Assembly: GCA_011065225.1 (NCBI GenBank)
Contig: JAAKFC010000014.1
Span: forward strand, 1 to 15,853
Direction: 5' to 3'
Length of the DNA: 15,853 nt
DNA from: Chlamydiota bacterium
GTDB lineage: Bacteria > Chlamydiota > Chlamydiia > Chlamydiales > Rhabdochlamydiaceae
A program made the position numbers and the translations under genes. Positions 1 through 8,063 of the stretch are shown piece by piece; position 1 is the first letter of the stretch, and every line of letters starts with the position of its first letter. The notes beneath the pieces are model-generated. The model made no database searches. It saw only the letters and a program-made list of their open reading frames with translations, and was not told the origin of the DNA.

Positions 1-947
1 CCTTCTGGTGCAGGCATAAGAGCAATATCGATATCGACTTCTTCTTCCCACTCAAGCTGTGTGGCTATCCCTTCGAGGCCATAGTACTCCAGCTCGGGGA
101 GAGAGCGATCGGCAAGGCTTCGCTTGAGCCATTGGCTGCGCAAGTAATCCACTGAGTTGGGAAGGATAAGCTTGGGACTTGTACTCTCGGAAAGTTGTGA
201 GAACATTTTCTCCTCGTTCATTTCTATGCTGATTTCCATGCGTGGGGTTTTGAGTTTTTTAAGTGAAGCAATAAAGTGGGGGTCAAGTCCTTCCTTGTTG
301 TGCGTAGGCAGTGCTGATGGGGTAAATTGCTTGTCAGTCATCGTATAATCATCTTCCACTGCTTGTGCCATTGGAGCTGACTCTTCAACAATTTTGGGAT
401 CATTAAAATCGATGCTCGCAAATTTCTCACTTTGGTAGGAGAAGGAATCATCTTCAAGTTCATCATCGAGAGCAAAATCTTTCAGTGAGGCTTCCATTTC
501 CGGATCGAAAGCGGGAGGCATGCTGGCTGCAAAATCACCTGAGATTTTTTGCATAACGACAAGTTCTTCTTTTCTTAACTTTGGCGTGGTAACAAAGAGG
601 GTTTTGCTAGGGGCAAAAGAAATTTCTTCCAAGGAATCTTCTTCTTCTTCTTCTTCGAAGAAGTTTTTCTCTTTGGCAATGTCTTTTTGTCTTTCTATTT
701 TGGCACTGGCAAGGGAGATGTTATTGAGTGATTCTTCTAGGGCTTTTTCAATTTTTTCAACAAGTAAATCTTCACTTTCTTTAGGAATAATTCCAGAGGC
801 ATTTGCAGGCTTCAAAAGACTTTGCGCCTCGCTGACATCAAGGCTATACGGGCGAGAAAAGAGAAACCAAACGGCTCCGATATGCAGGGCAATCGAAGCC
901 GTAAGGCAAAAAATTAAGAGAGATTTACGGATTTCTCCAAACTTCAT
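1..947 (-). CDS. Membrane-anchored acidic protein, 3' end outside window (partial)
   Basis: An uninterrupted frame of 315 codons runs from an ATG at 947 off the left edge, so the C-terminus is missing. Residues 1-8 are a short basic-containing N-terminus, and about 9-30 form one hydrophobic segment with the pattern LTASIALHIGAVWFLF, reminiscent of TonB/TolA anchors. The rest is probably periplasmic: a charged helical stretch (about 55-95), a run of six Glu at 98-103, then a long acidic, low-complexity linker. A more structured part begins near residue 220. The ATG overlaps the TGA of the upstream TPR gene (ATGA at 944-947), which implies co-translation and a shared process. I do not recognise the family. 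An envelope protein that passes force or contacts from the inner membrane is one reading; the missing C-terminal domain would decide. Confidence 0.8.
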   Translation of the reverse strand, partial: MKFGEIRKSLLIFCLTASIALHIGAVWFLFSRPYSLDVSEAQSLLKPANASGIIPKESEDLLVEKIEKALEESLNNISLASAKIERQKDIAKEKNFFEEEEEEDSLEEISFAPSKTLFVTTPKLRKEELVVMQKISGDFAASMPPAFDPEMEASLKDFALDDELEDDSFSYQSEKFASIDFNDPKIVEESAPMAQAVEDDYTMTDKQFTPSALPTHNKEGLDPHFIASLKKLKTPRMEISIEMNEEKMFSQLSESTSPKLILPNSVDYLRSQWLKRSLADRSLPELEYYGLEGIATQLEWEEEVDIDIALMPAPE

Positions 948-3709
948 AATGCTTTAGCGATTTCCACCTTAGTTCTTTTTACACGTTCGAGTAGATAGGG
1001 CTCTAAATACTCTTCTTTTTCTAGAAGTGAATCGAGGATTTGCAAGGCCTGATCTTCAAGAGCAAGGGCTTTATCGTTTTTCTTTTCCTTTTTAGCTATT
1101 TGCGCCTCACACTTGAGCATTTGGGCATCGAGATACAGCATATAAGCCCCAAAAATGGCATCTTTGTCGGGGAAGTTCTCACGCACTGCATTGTATTCTT
1201 CTGCAATCGGATCTTCTTTTGCGTGGAAATCATCAAACATTCTTTTGTAGAAGAAGTGAGCATTTTTCGCATAGTTTTCCGGCTCAGACAGCGAGCTGCG
1301 AATCTCGGCATATTGTAATGCCGCTTCGAGATGAAGCGGCTCAGCGCCGATTTTCTTTTGGATTTGCAAATCTTTGAGAGTATGCAAAATCGAGATCATC
1401 TCGGGGCTTTCACTCATTCTTTGCTGAGGTTTGAGAAGGCGGTATTCGAGTTTAGCAAGATGAAGGGCTGCCGAGTTGGTCACCATCGAGCCTCTCTCTG
1501 CGGTTTTCACGATGTGGCGGTAGGAATTGAGCGCATTTTGGTATTGCTTCTGGGCTTCGTAGGTTTTCCCCAGTTCGAAAAGAGTCCGTTTTTTTAGCTT
1601 CCAAGGAAGCTGGGCATGTTTCTCTTGTTTGCGGGCAAGCATTTCAAGCAGGCTTGCTTTGTCTTTGTATTTCCCTGCTATTTCAAGCAAATGAGCATAC
1701 TTGAGAACTTCTCCTTCTAAATAGAGGGAATCTGAGGAGATGCTGAGTGTCTCTTGATTTGGATTGATGCCGAGCAAGTCTTTGAAGAGGACTTCTGCTT
1801 TTCGATGCCCCTCTTCGCACCCATCTTTTGCTTGCAGATAGAAATGATTGACAAGCCAGAGATAGTTGTCGAGCTTGATGGAGCGCTCATGCCAAGCATG
1901 TGAAGCAAAGAGGTGTTCTGCTGCAAGATTTTGGAAGTAATCCCGGTTTCCATCATCTTGGGCAGAGAGGCTCTTCGTGAGATAAGCATTATAGAGCTCT
2001 AAATGGAGGATTTCGCTTTCAGGCAGTTTTGCATTATAGGAAAATGCTGCCTCAGCATGTTGGATGAAAAGGGAGAGATCGCTATTTACCTTCTGCTGAC
2101 AGATTGCCATCAAGAGATGCGCTTCAGCAAGAAAATCGGGATTGACTACATCGGATATATACTGTGATAGAGCAGGAATGACATCTTCATATTCTCCTAG
2201 TTCACAATAGCACTTCAACATGACAATGAAGTATTGTTGCCGTTCTTGTTCTGTTAGAATGGTTTCTTCTTTGAGCGCTCTATCCAAGATGTTGATGAAG
2301 GTTTTTTTCGTTACGTCTGAATTGACTTGGCTTGGATTTCTCAGCTCTTCGATGCAACAATTGAGAAGATGACGCCAAGCTCCACTGCGCCTTTCGCTAT
2401 GAGGATATTTATCGACGAAAGATAAGAACATCTCGCGAGCTTCCACCCAGTTATCAGTCTGGGAGAGAAGCAGAGCATAGTCATACATGACTGCTTCGGC
2501 TTCTTCATAACCTGGATAATCCATTGCGAGTGTTTTCAAATCAGCAAGGGCTTGAATGAAATCCCCATTTTCGCGGCACATCTGTGAATGAATCATCAAA
2601 ACTTTTGGCACTTCTTCATCTTTGGGGAAAGAGCTTTTAAAGGAAAAAAGCGTCCGTTCGAGAAGGGCAATGTCTTTGAGATAGCGAGAGCAATTGACAA
2701 GAAGCAAGTAGGCAGTCTTCTGTTCTTTAGAGCGCCCTTTCGCGCCAGTGATGAAGTTCTCAAGTGGCATCACAGCCTGTTGATAATCGCCCATGGAATA
2801 ATGGCAGCGACCCTCATAAAATTGCAAAAGAGGCACTTTTTGTTCTGGCATAAGGCCAATTACATCCTTGTAGAAGTGCAAAAAATCTTCGTATTCGTCA
2901 TTTTGATAGAGCAAGACGAGCCTGTTGAAAGCGGCAAGGCGTGAGCGTTTTCCTCCCATCTCAAAAACTTTGTGAAATGTCTCAATTGCCTCATTTTTGT
3001 TTTCTTTGATTTGCAAAATACCTGCTTGGAAAAGAAAACGTTCGCGGTGTTCTGGATACTTTTGCGCTAGAGTCAAATAAAGCGAAGCAGCCCGCTCATC
3101 TTCGCGGAGGAGGCGATGGATTTCTGCTAAGGGAAAAAGGGCGCGGTCGCTATACTTTGTCTGAGTTAAAATTTTATAATGAGGTTTTGCCAGCTTTAAG
3201 TAGAAAACTTTATGTTCCATATCATCGGATTTGAGGGCTTCGCGAAAACAGGCCTCTGCAAGTAAATAGCGTACCTTCATCTCTTCGACACTGCCCCTAA
3301 GTGTTTTGAGGTAGGGTTCTGCTCCATCGATCACAGAGCGAAAATTGCGCATTTCAAATTGGGCTTGAAGCGTATTGAAAATCGTTTTTTCCTTGATCTC
3401 CGGATTGCCGATTAAATCATAAGTTGCGAGTGCTTGCCTGTAGTTGCGTTCCTGAAAATAAAGATCGCCAAGCATTGCATTGAGATGATCATGCAATCCT
3501 GTTTCAGGATTTTTTGCGAGAAAATCAATAATTTGTCTTTTAACCGTTGCGTAATCACCATCTTTCCAATACTCAGTGATTCTGCGTAGCATGAGCGCTT
3601 CTTTAGGGGTAGCGCTTGCAGTATCAGAATAGCCAGGGAATATATATAAAACCCCTGTGAGAAGTATATACAGGGCTATTTTTCGCGGCTGGAAAAATCG
3701 CTCTCCCAT
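944..3709 (-). CDS. Large secreted tetratricopeptide-repeat protein (921 aa)
   Basis: Residues 1-33 look like a signal peptide: basic start, hydrophobic core IALYILLTGVLYIF, then a small-residue region ending DTASA. The remaining roughly 890 residues are almost wholly helical, with recurring TPR-like pairs, for example NYRQALATYDLIGNP, ERAASLYLTLAQKYPEH, NWVEAREMFLSFVDKYPHSE and QYQNALNSYRHIVKTAE. No enzymatic motif is visible. Such proteins usually act as periplasmic or outer-membrane-associated scaffolds. The ATG is preceded by a GGAGG Shine-Dalgarno (plus-strand cctcc at 3717-3721) seven bases away, which supports this start. The gene is first in a minus-strand operon and overlaps the membrane-anchored gene downstream by four bases. 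Assignment as a TPR protein is firm; the specific role is unknown. Confidence 0.88.
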   Translation of the reverse strand: MGERFFQPRKIALYILLTGVLYIFPGYSDTASATPKEALMLRRITEYWKDGDYATVKRQIIDFLAKNPETGLHDHLNAMLGDLYFQERNYRQALATYDLIGNPEIKEKTIFNTLQAQFEMRNFRSVIDGAEPYLKTLRGSVEEMKVRYLLAEACFREALKSDDMEHKVFYLKLAKPHYKILTQTKYSDRALFPLAEIHRLLREDERAASLYLTLAQKYPEHRERFLFQAGILQIKENKNEAIETFHKVFEMGGKRSRLAAFNRLVLLYQNDEYEDFLHFYKDVIGLMPEQKVPLLQFYEGRCHYSMGDYQQAVMPLENFITGAKGRSKEQKTAYLLLVNCSRYLKDIALLERTLFSFKSSFPKDEEVPKVLMIHSQMCRENGDFIQALADLKTLAMDYPGYEEAEAVMYDYALLLSQTDNWVEAREMFLSFVDKYPHSERRSGAWRHLLNCCIEELRNPSQVNSDVTKKTFINILDRALKEETILTEQERQQYFIVMLKCYCELGEYEDVIPALSQYISDVVNPDFLAEAHLLMAICQQKVNSDLSLFIQHAEAAFSYNAKLPESEILHLELYNAYLTKSLSAQDDGNRDYFQNLAAEHLFASHAWHERSIKLDNYLWLVNHFYLQAKDGCEEGHRKAEVLFKDLLGINPNQETLSISSDSLYLEGEVLKYAHLLEIAGKYKDKASLLEMLARKQEKHAQLPWKLKKRTLFELGKTYEAQKQYQNALNSYRHIVKTAERGSMVTNSAALHLAKLEYRLLKPQQRMSESPEMISILHTLKDLQIQKKIGAEPLHLEAALQYAEIRSSLSEPENYAKNAHFFYKRMFDDFHAKEDPIAEEYNAVRENFPDKDAIFGAYMLYLDAQMLKCEAQIAKKEKKNDKALALEDQALQILDSLLEKEEYLEPYLLERVKRTKVEIAKAL

Positions 3710-3741
3710 CCTTGTGCCTCCAGTGAAATCCGTTTTTTTTC

Positions 3742-3770
3742 ATTATACTTAGGCCCCCTTTTATTGCTAG
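3742..3770 (-). promoter_or_regulatory. Candidate promoter of the large TPR gene
   Basis: Read on the minus strand, a perfect TATAAT occurs at 3747-3742, about 20 bases upstream of the GGAGG Shine-Dalgarno at 3721-3717. The hexamer 17 bases further upstream (CTAGCA, 3770-3765) is a poor -35 match, so only the -10 box is convincing. An A8 tract lies between the -10 box and the ribosome binding site. The element is divergent from the permease promoter, and the two share the 126-base gap. Confidence 0.4.
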
Positions 3771-3772
3771 GA

Positions 3773-3801
3773 TTTACAATCCAATCACAAACAGATATAA
3801 T
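3773..3801 (+). promoter_or_regulatory. Sigma70-type promoter of the EamA-like permease gene
   Basis: TTTACA at 3773-3778 (5 of 6 matches to the -35 consensus) is followed by a 17-base spacer and a perfect TATAAT at 3796-3801. The gene's Shine-Dalgarno AAGGAGG (3824-3830) lies 5 bases before the ATG at 3836. Transcription would start near 3808, leaving a leader of about 28 bases. Confidence 0.75.
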
Positions 3802-3835
3802 GCTTTCAACTTGAACCATTAAAAAGGAGGCTAAG

Positions 3836-4756
3836 ATGGGTATTCAACTCATGCTACTGGCAGGGCTTTGCATTGCTCTTTCCAATTTATGTTTGCGCCG
3901 CAGTATTGATGCAGGCGGCACCAGTAAAGCGTATCTGATGATGCAGCTGGGACTTTCCGTTTTTGTTATGATTTTTTTGGGGCCTATCCGCACGGGAAAT
4001 TATGCTTGGGATCCCTCAATGGCTATTTTTGCTCTTGCTGGCGGTGTTCTTCTTGCGTGTGTCATGGGATTCCTCGGCAAAGCTTTTGAGAATGGTCCTC
4101 CAGGTCTTTCCGTGGCTATGTTGAATTGTTCTTCTGTCATGCCGATTTTGATGCTTGTCATTTTATTTGGTGCGCAATTTGGATTTTACTATACCCTTTG
4201 GAATGCGATTGGATCGATTTTAGTGATCATTGGGATCTGTTGGGCAGGCTGGGGTGGGGGAGAAATGGCCAGTCGCCGTAAATGGCTTACCTTTGTCTCT
4301 CTTGCCTTCTTAGCCCATGTCGCCTATCTCATCTTCCTCAATTGGCGCGCCCTCTTCATCAATTTCCCAGGTAAACAAGGATTAGGGTTTTCCTTTGCGC
4401 CGGAAGTAGCCAGCATGCAATGGTTCATGCCAGTTGTTTTTTTAACAGCTGCCATTATCCAAGCTTTTCTTTTCTTCTCGCAAGAAAAGCGGATGCCCAA
4501 TCGCTCAGAATTTTCCTATGGAATGATCGGAAGTGTGGCCCATGGCATAGGGGCCTTTGCCATGCTCAGAGCGACAGAAGTGGCAACATCACTTGAACAG
4601 GCCATGCTTTTTCCCATGTTTTCGGTCACAATCATTCTTGGCTGTAATTTGTGGGGAAAATGGCTCTACAAAGAACAAGTCAACTGGAAAGCCAATGCCG
4701 TTTGCATTGGAGGTTTGCTCCTGGGCACTGTTGATTGGTCGACTATTTTTGGTTAA
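3836..4756 (+). CDS. EamA/DMT-superfamily inner-membrane permease (306 aa)
   Basis: The protein is hydrophobic throughout, with about ten predicted transmembrane helices of around 20 residues and short loops. It begins with a helix at about 2-15 and ends with a helix near 285-302. The length and the arrangement of two five-helix halves fit the drug/metabolite transporter superfamily (EamA-like carriers), as does the acidic/basic short loop near the middle (about 144-150, GGEMASRRK). The substrate cannot be read from sequence; in this superfamily it may be amino acids, nucleotides, sugars or other metabolites. The start is supported by a strong AAGGAGG five bases upstream and a good promoter. 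It is a monocistronic plus-strand gene convergent with the coiled-coil gene, with 13 bases between the stops and no obvious terminator hairpin. Confidence 0.75.
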   Translation: MGIQLMLLAGLCIALSNLCLRRSIDAGGTSKAYLMMQLGLSVFVMIFLGPIRTGNYAWDPSMAIFALAGGVLLACVMGFLGKAFENGPPGLSVAMLNCSSVMPILMLVILFGAQFGFYYTLWNAIGSILVIIGICWAGWGGGEMASRRKWLTFVSLAFLAHVAYLIFLNWRALFINFPGKQGLGFSFAPEVASMQWFMPVVFLTAAIIQAFLFFSQEKRMPNRSEFSYGMIGSVAHGIGAFAMLRATEVATSLEQAMLFPMFSVTIILGCNLWGKWLYKEQVNWKANAVCIGGLLLGTVDWSTIFG

Positions 4757-4769
4757 GGGCGATCATTGT

Positions 4770-5291
4770 TTACATAGTTTCAAAATCTTCTATTTTAAGT
4801 GCTTTGTTTTTTGCAATTTTCTGTAGAAGATTTTTTAGATCTTGCTTTATTTTTTCATCTGAATTTGCTGCAAGTACTGCGCTTATTGCACTTTTAGCTT
4901 CTTTATATTTACCTTCCTCATTTAAGGAAGTAGCGCATTGTATGAGCACTTGAATCAGCTCGTCTTTAGTTGTTTCCTCGATAGGATAATTTTGCAGTCC
5001 TCCAGTTGCTACAAGTGCAGCATATGCATACTTGCCTTGTTGGAATAAAATTTTGGAGCTGTCGAGACTTGCATTTGCTCTTGGTGTATATTGTAAAGTT
5101 TTATTAGCTATGTTCAGCCTTTGTTGTTTTTCAAGTTTATCGATTCTTTGAGACAGCTGAGTTAAAGTTTTAGTGAAAACAGTTTCAATTCTTTTTAACT
5201 TTCCATCAAATTCTTTAAGATTTTCTGTTACCTGACATTTAAAAACTTCTAAATCATTTCCAGATTGTTTGTTAATAGCATTTGTGCTCAT
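4770..5291 (-). CDS. Small coiled-coil protein with TPR-like C-terminus (173 aa)
   Basis: There is no signal peptide or membrane segment. Residues about 14-60 have heptad-like spacing of Leu/Ile/Val and look like a coiled coil (LKEFDGKLKRIETVF, LSQRIDKLEKQQ). Residues about 76-150 read as TPR-like helix pairs, with alanine at packing positions (LFQQGKYAYAALVATGG, EEGKYKEAKSAISAVL). The protein is probably cytosolic and oligomeric. It is the last gene of the minus-strand run, 22 bases after the two-TM TPR protein, with a GGAGA Shine-Dalgarno upstream of its ATG. It is more AT-rich than its upstream neighbours. I do not recognise a named family. Confidence 0.72.
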   Translation of the reverse strand: MSTNAINKQSGNDLEVFKCQVTENLKEFDGKLKRIETVFTKTLTQLSQRIDKLEKQQRLNIANKTLQYTPRANASLDSSKILFQQGKYAYAALVATGGLQNYPIEETTKDELIQVLIQCATSLNEEGKYKEAKSAISAVLAANSDEKIKQDLKNLLQKIAKNKALKIEDFETM

Positions 5292-5313
5292 TTCATTTTC
5301 TCCATTTTAATTA

Positions 5314-6369
5314 TTAATCTTCAAAAGAATATTCTTCAACCTTGTAGGCGTCATATTCAGTAATAAGTTCGGTGGCTTTATCGAGATCGAGATCTTGTAG
5401 CTGGTCATAGATTTTGAGTCCCCTGGCAGTCTCTCCTTTACGGAAATAGAGCTTGCCGAGGCGCAAAAGGATCTCGTTATTGTTGGGGTCCATTTGCAAA
5501 ATTTGCTCGTACTCTTTTTGTTCCTCTTCGGCTTTTTCGAGTTCTTTATAGAGGCTTGCACGCTGGGCATGGACCCAAGGGTCTTTGGGTTCATATTCGT
5601 CGATGATATGGTACTCCTCAAGAGCGCGCTCGAGGGCCATTTCGAATTTTTTGCGCATTTCATCCGAAGAATATTCGGGAGGCTCCCAGCAGAGTTCTTC
5701 ATTGAGAGCGAGTTTTTTGGGATCTTGGTAGAGGGTGGCAAGAGCGACATAATTGCTCGCAAGAGAAGCGTGAGCCTCGAGATCTGAAGGCTCTTTTTTG
5801 ATGAGACGAATGTGCTCTTGGATCGATGTAAGCAGAAGCATTTCTTTCAACTTTAGCAGGTCTTTCCATTTGGTCCAAATTCGGAACTTTTCTACAAGAT
5901 AGGATAAAGTCTCAGAAGCGAGGATCCAGCGATTTTCTAAGCTACGAATGCGCAGAAGAGAAATGAGATGGACAATGGCTTCTGTGATGCAACAATGATA
6001 TTCGAGAGTGCCAGGGTCAAACGGGATACAAGAGTGGATGGTTTCGATGAATTCATCACGCAGCTGTGTGAGTCTTTCGGGTCTTCTCCCTTGCAAATAG
6101 AAGAGGAGTACGAGATAGGTAAAAACAGTTAAAAAAATCCCCGCAAGCCAAAAGGCCATCGCCGTCGATTGCAAAAAGCGTGAGAACAAGAGGCCAAAAA
6201 AAATGAGCTCGAGGCAAAGGACAAAAGTAAAAAATGCATGAAAGAAAATGTAGCTCCGAGTGATTTTTGCAAATCGCGTAACAAAAGGCGCGGAAAGATC
6301 TGCAATTTTCTGCTGAAAAGTGGCTGTGTTAAAAATGACACAGCTATCACGATGCGTTGTTGAGGTCAT
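5314..6369 (-). CDS. Membrane protein with two TM helices and a cytosolic TPR domain (351 aa)
   Basis: Residues 40-63 and 70-92 are strongly hydrophobic and form a hairpin of two transmembrane helices. A long soluble region follows a basic boundary (GRRPERL, 94-100), suggesting a cytosolic C-terminus. TPR-like units are visible at about 196-223, 262-293 (DPWVHAQRASLYKELEKAEE) and 296-328 (NEILLRLGKLYFRKGETARG). The C-terminus is acidic. The ATG has only a weak upstream AGG. It lies 18 bases after the lipoprotein stop, so translation probably depends on the upstream gene. No enzymatic motif is present. It is probably an inner-membrane adaptor of unknown partner. Confidence 0.78.
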   Translation of the reverse strand: MTSTTHRDSCVIFNTATFQQKIADLSAPFVTRFAKITRSYIFFHAFFTFVLCLELIFFGLLFSRFLQSTAMAFWLAGIFLTVFTYLVLLFYLQGRRPERLTQLRDEFIETIHSCIPFDPGTLEYHCCITEAIVHLISLLRIRSLENRWILASETLSYLVEKFRIWTKWKDLLKLKEMLLLTSIQEHIRLIKKEPSDLEAHASLASNYVALATLYQDPKKLALNEELCWEPPEYSSDEMRKKFEMALERALEEYHIIDEYEPKDPWVHAQRASLYKELEKAEEEQKEYEQILQMDPNNNEILLRLGKLYFRKGETARGLKIYDQLQDLDLDKATELITEYDAYKVEEYSFED

Positions 6370-6387
6370 ACAATTATATTACCTAAA

Positions 6388-6831
6388 TCAATACCGATCA
6401 TCAACTGTCTGTTTCATTGCCATGATGACTTTTCTTGAAACGCCGGCTTGCTCAAGCTCGCGTTCATCCTCAGGAGTTAAGAAAAAAGAGCTCCGTGTGG
6501 CTTTGATCTCATGGATAATGACATCATCTGTAACTCCTGCTCGTGTCATATTTTTAATGTCTTGTGCATTGAGATTGCGATATTTTTCGAGTTTTTCAAG
6601 TGTTTTTGGATAGTGGCGATCGAGACGATGAATATCATTCGGTGTGAGTTTGTGTTCCAATGCAGTGAGAATCACACTATCTTCTGCAGATGCGATGAGT
6701 GCTGAAGAAGAGATGAGTGCTGAAGAAGAGATGAGTGCTGCTGTTTGGGTATTTGATTTCGATTGGCAGCCACAAATTGCGAGTAGGAATAGGAAATAAG
6801 AAATTTTCTTCAGAGGGTGTTTACAAATCAT
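6388..6831 (-). CDS. Small putative lipoprotein with GVxxxVI repeats (147 aa)
   Basis: An N-terminal signal sequence (basic start, hydrophobic 10-19) ends at the lipobox-like ICGC, with Cys22 as the likely lipidated residue; the -2 Cys is atypical. Residues about 32-46 are a low-complexity Ser/Ala/Leu/Ile stretch encoded by an 18-base tandem repeat. The C-terminal half has two similar units: DIKNMTRAGVTDDVIIHEIK at about 92-111 and ERELEQAGVSRKVIMAMK at about 123-140. Both follow the GVxxxVI pattern found in various bacterial envelope proteins of unknown role. The ATG overlaps the TGA of the MFS gene (ATGA at 6828-6831). It could be a periplasmic partner of the transporter or simply a co-transcribed envelope protein. 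Confidence 0.75.
   Translation of the reverse strand: MICKHPLKKISYFLFLLAICGCQSKSNTQTAALISSSALISSSALIASAEDSVILTALEHKLTPNDIHRLDRHYPKTLEKLEKYRNLNAQDIKNMTRAGVTDDVIIHEIKATRSSFFLTPEDERELEQAGVSRKVIMAMKQTVDDRY
6694..6739. repeat. 18-bp tandem direct repeat, about 2.5 copies
   Basis: The unit gatgagtgctgaagaaga occurs at 6694-6711 and 6712-6729 without mismatch, followed by the first 10 bases again at 6730-6739. The unit is a multiple of three, so copy-number change would keep the reading frame of the lipoprotein gene and vary the number of SSSALI units just after the lipid anchor. Confidence 0.95.
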
Positions 6832-8063
6832 GTTTGTTTTATCCCAAATGAGCGAATAAACAGCAATAGAGCCCCAAGCAAGCTACAAGATGCTGTGAAA
6901 CAGAAGAGTTTGTGAATATCGAGTCCTGCAATGAGCCCCCCCACAATGGGACCCACAATGGATGCCATAGCTACAATAGATTGATTCACTCCCAGAATAC
7001 TCCCTTGCATGAGTTTTGAAGCATTTAAAGAAATAGTGGCAAGACCATTGGTCCAAGAAAGTGCGGCAGCAAACGTTGCAATGAAAAAGTGGATCAGAAA
7101 GACAAAGAGCGGTTCATGTGGAATGAGTGTAAGGAAGAGGAAAAGGCTCAAAAACACTAGCCCAAAGTAGAACGTTCTGGAAGGGTGAATGAGGCGAGAA
7201 AGAATCGGGTTAATGATGAAATTCGCCAATGACCAGATCAATCCAATGGAGACAAAAGTGAGAGTGATCACATTGATCGAAACATTGAAAATATCAATCA
7301 AGTAAGTTGAAAGAAATTGCATGGAGGTGACCCAACCGAGCATGAAAAGAAAATAGACAATGTAGATGCTCCGCATTTCTTTCGATCGGATTGCACAACC
7401 GATGTTTTTTAAACTTTTTAATATTTCAATCTTGTCATGGGGTTTGGTTTTACTCTCTCTGAAAAATCGAAGAATGAGTAGTAAATTGATTCCAGATAAA
7501 ATACCCGTGATGAAAAAAGGAATTTCCGGGCGAAAGAAAATATTTAAATCGGGATTGGAAAAGCTCCCACCTATCAAGATTGCGAGAACAAATCCAAGCC
7601 CCCCGAGAACTCCAATCCATCCAAAGTTGCGTGTCCGCTCTTTTTGGGTATGACTAATATCCACAATTGCAGCCAAACAGAGAGTGAGATTCCCAGCAAA
7701 AAAACCGGTGATTGTCCGCCCAAACCAAAGGAGTGTGAGATCTCTTAGGTGGATTCCAACTCCCGTGAGTAGATATCCGATGATACCCCCAGTAATCGTC
7801 CCGATAAAGACCTTTTTTCTTCCGATGCGATCAGAAATTCCCCCTATGAGTGGCGCTCCGAAAAATTGGGCAAGAGGGAAAGAGGCAATCAAAAGCCCTA
7901 GCAAGAAAGTGCGCTGAAAAAGGTCTTCAGTTCCAAGTAAATGGAGCTGAGGTTTTAAGAAGAGGGGGGTGAAAATGGGATAGACAATTGCCAGGCCAAA
8001 AGTATCGATGAAATAGGTAAGAAGAACCGGGAAAAATCGGCGACTCCAAACGGACTCTTTCAT
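6828..8063 (-). CDS. Major facilitator superfamily transporter, DHA1/TetA-like (411 aa)
   Basis: There are twelve predicted transmembrane segments, and the length is typical of MFS efflux carriers. MFS motif A is present at about 73-84 (GGISDRIGRKKV) after TM2. A motif-B-like RTITGFFAGN lies at 115-124, and a glycine-rich motif-C-like segment at about 149-165 (IGVLGGLGFVLAILIGG) marks the antiporter class. TM1 carries YFIDTFGLAIVYPIF, resembling the acidic TM1 motif of TetA-type proteins. It is therefore likely a proton-coupled exporter in the inner membrane with unknown substrate. The gene sits between the response regulator and the lipoprotein, with ATGA overlaps at both ends (8060-8063 and 6828-6831). 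That suggests regulated co-expression with both. Confidence 0.88.
   Translation of the reverse strand: MKESVWSRRFFPVLLTYFIDTFGLAIVYPIFTPLFLKPQLHLLGTEDLFQRTFLLGLLIASFPLAQFFGAPLIGGISDRIGRKKVFIGTITGGIIGYLLTGVGIHLRDLTLLWFGRTITGFFAGNLTLCLAAIVDISHTQKERTRNFGWIGVLGGLGFVLAILIGGSFSNPDLNIFFRPEIPFFITGILSGINLLLILRFFRESKTKPHDKIEILKSLKNIGCAIRSKEMRSIYIVYFLFMLGWVTSMQFLSTYLIDIFNVSINVITLTFVSIGLIWSLANFIINPILSRLIHPSRTFYFGLVFLSLFLFLTLIPHEPLFVFLIHFFIATFAAALSWTNGLATISLNASKLMQGSILGVNQSIVAMASIVGPIVGGLIAGLDIHKLFCFTASCSLLGALLLFIRSFGIKQT

Noticed and set aside
520..957. Plus-strand open frame of 145 codons with serine-rich translation
   Set aside because: It lies antisense to the membrane-anchored acidic gene. The Ser runs are the reverse complement of its Glu-rich codons, and it has no ribosome binding site or recognisable motif.
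2588..2944. Plus-strand open frame of 118 codons inside the large TPR gene
   Set aside because: The opposite strand encodes a long signal-peptide-bearing TPR protein with good repeats; this frame has no domain and no plausible start signal.
4757..4769. Possible terminator between the convergent permease and coiled-coil genes
   Set aside because: Only 13 bases separate the stops and no stem with a U tract is visible.
6373..6378. TATAAT on the minus strand just upstream of the two-TM TPR gene
   Set aside because: It lies only a few bases before the ATG, so a promoter there would give a leaderless start within the first codons. No -35 box was seen, and the gap to the upstream gene is just 18 bases.
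6828..8063. Calling the MFS gene a tetracycline resistance gene
   Set aside because: It has the general DHA1/TetA motifs, but no adjacent TetR-type repressor and no sequence feature that is specific for tetracycline export.
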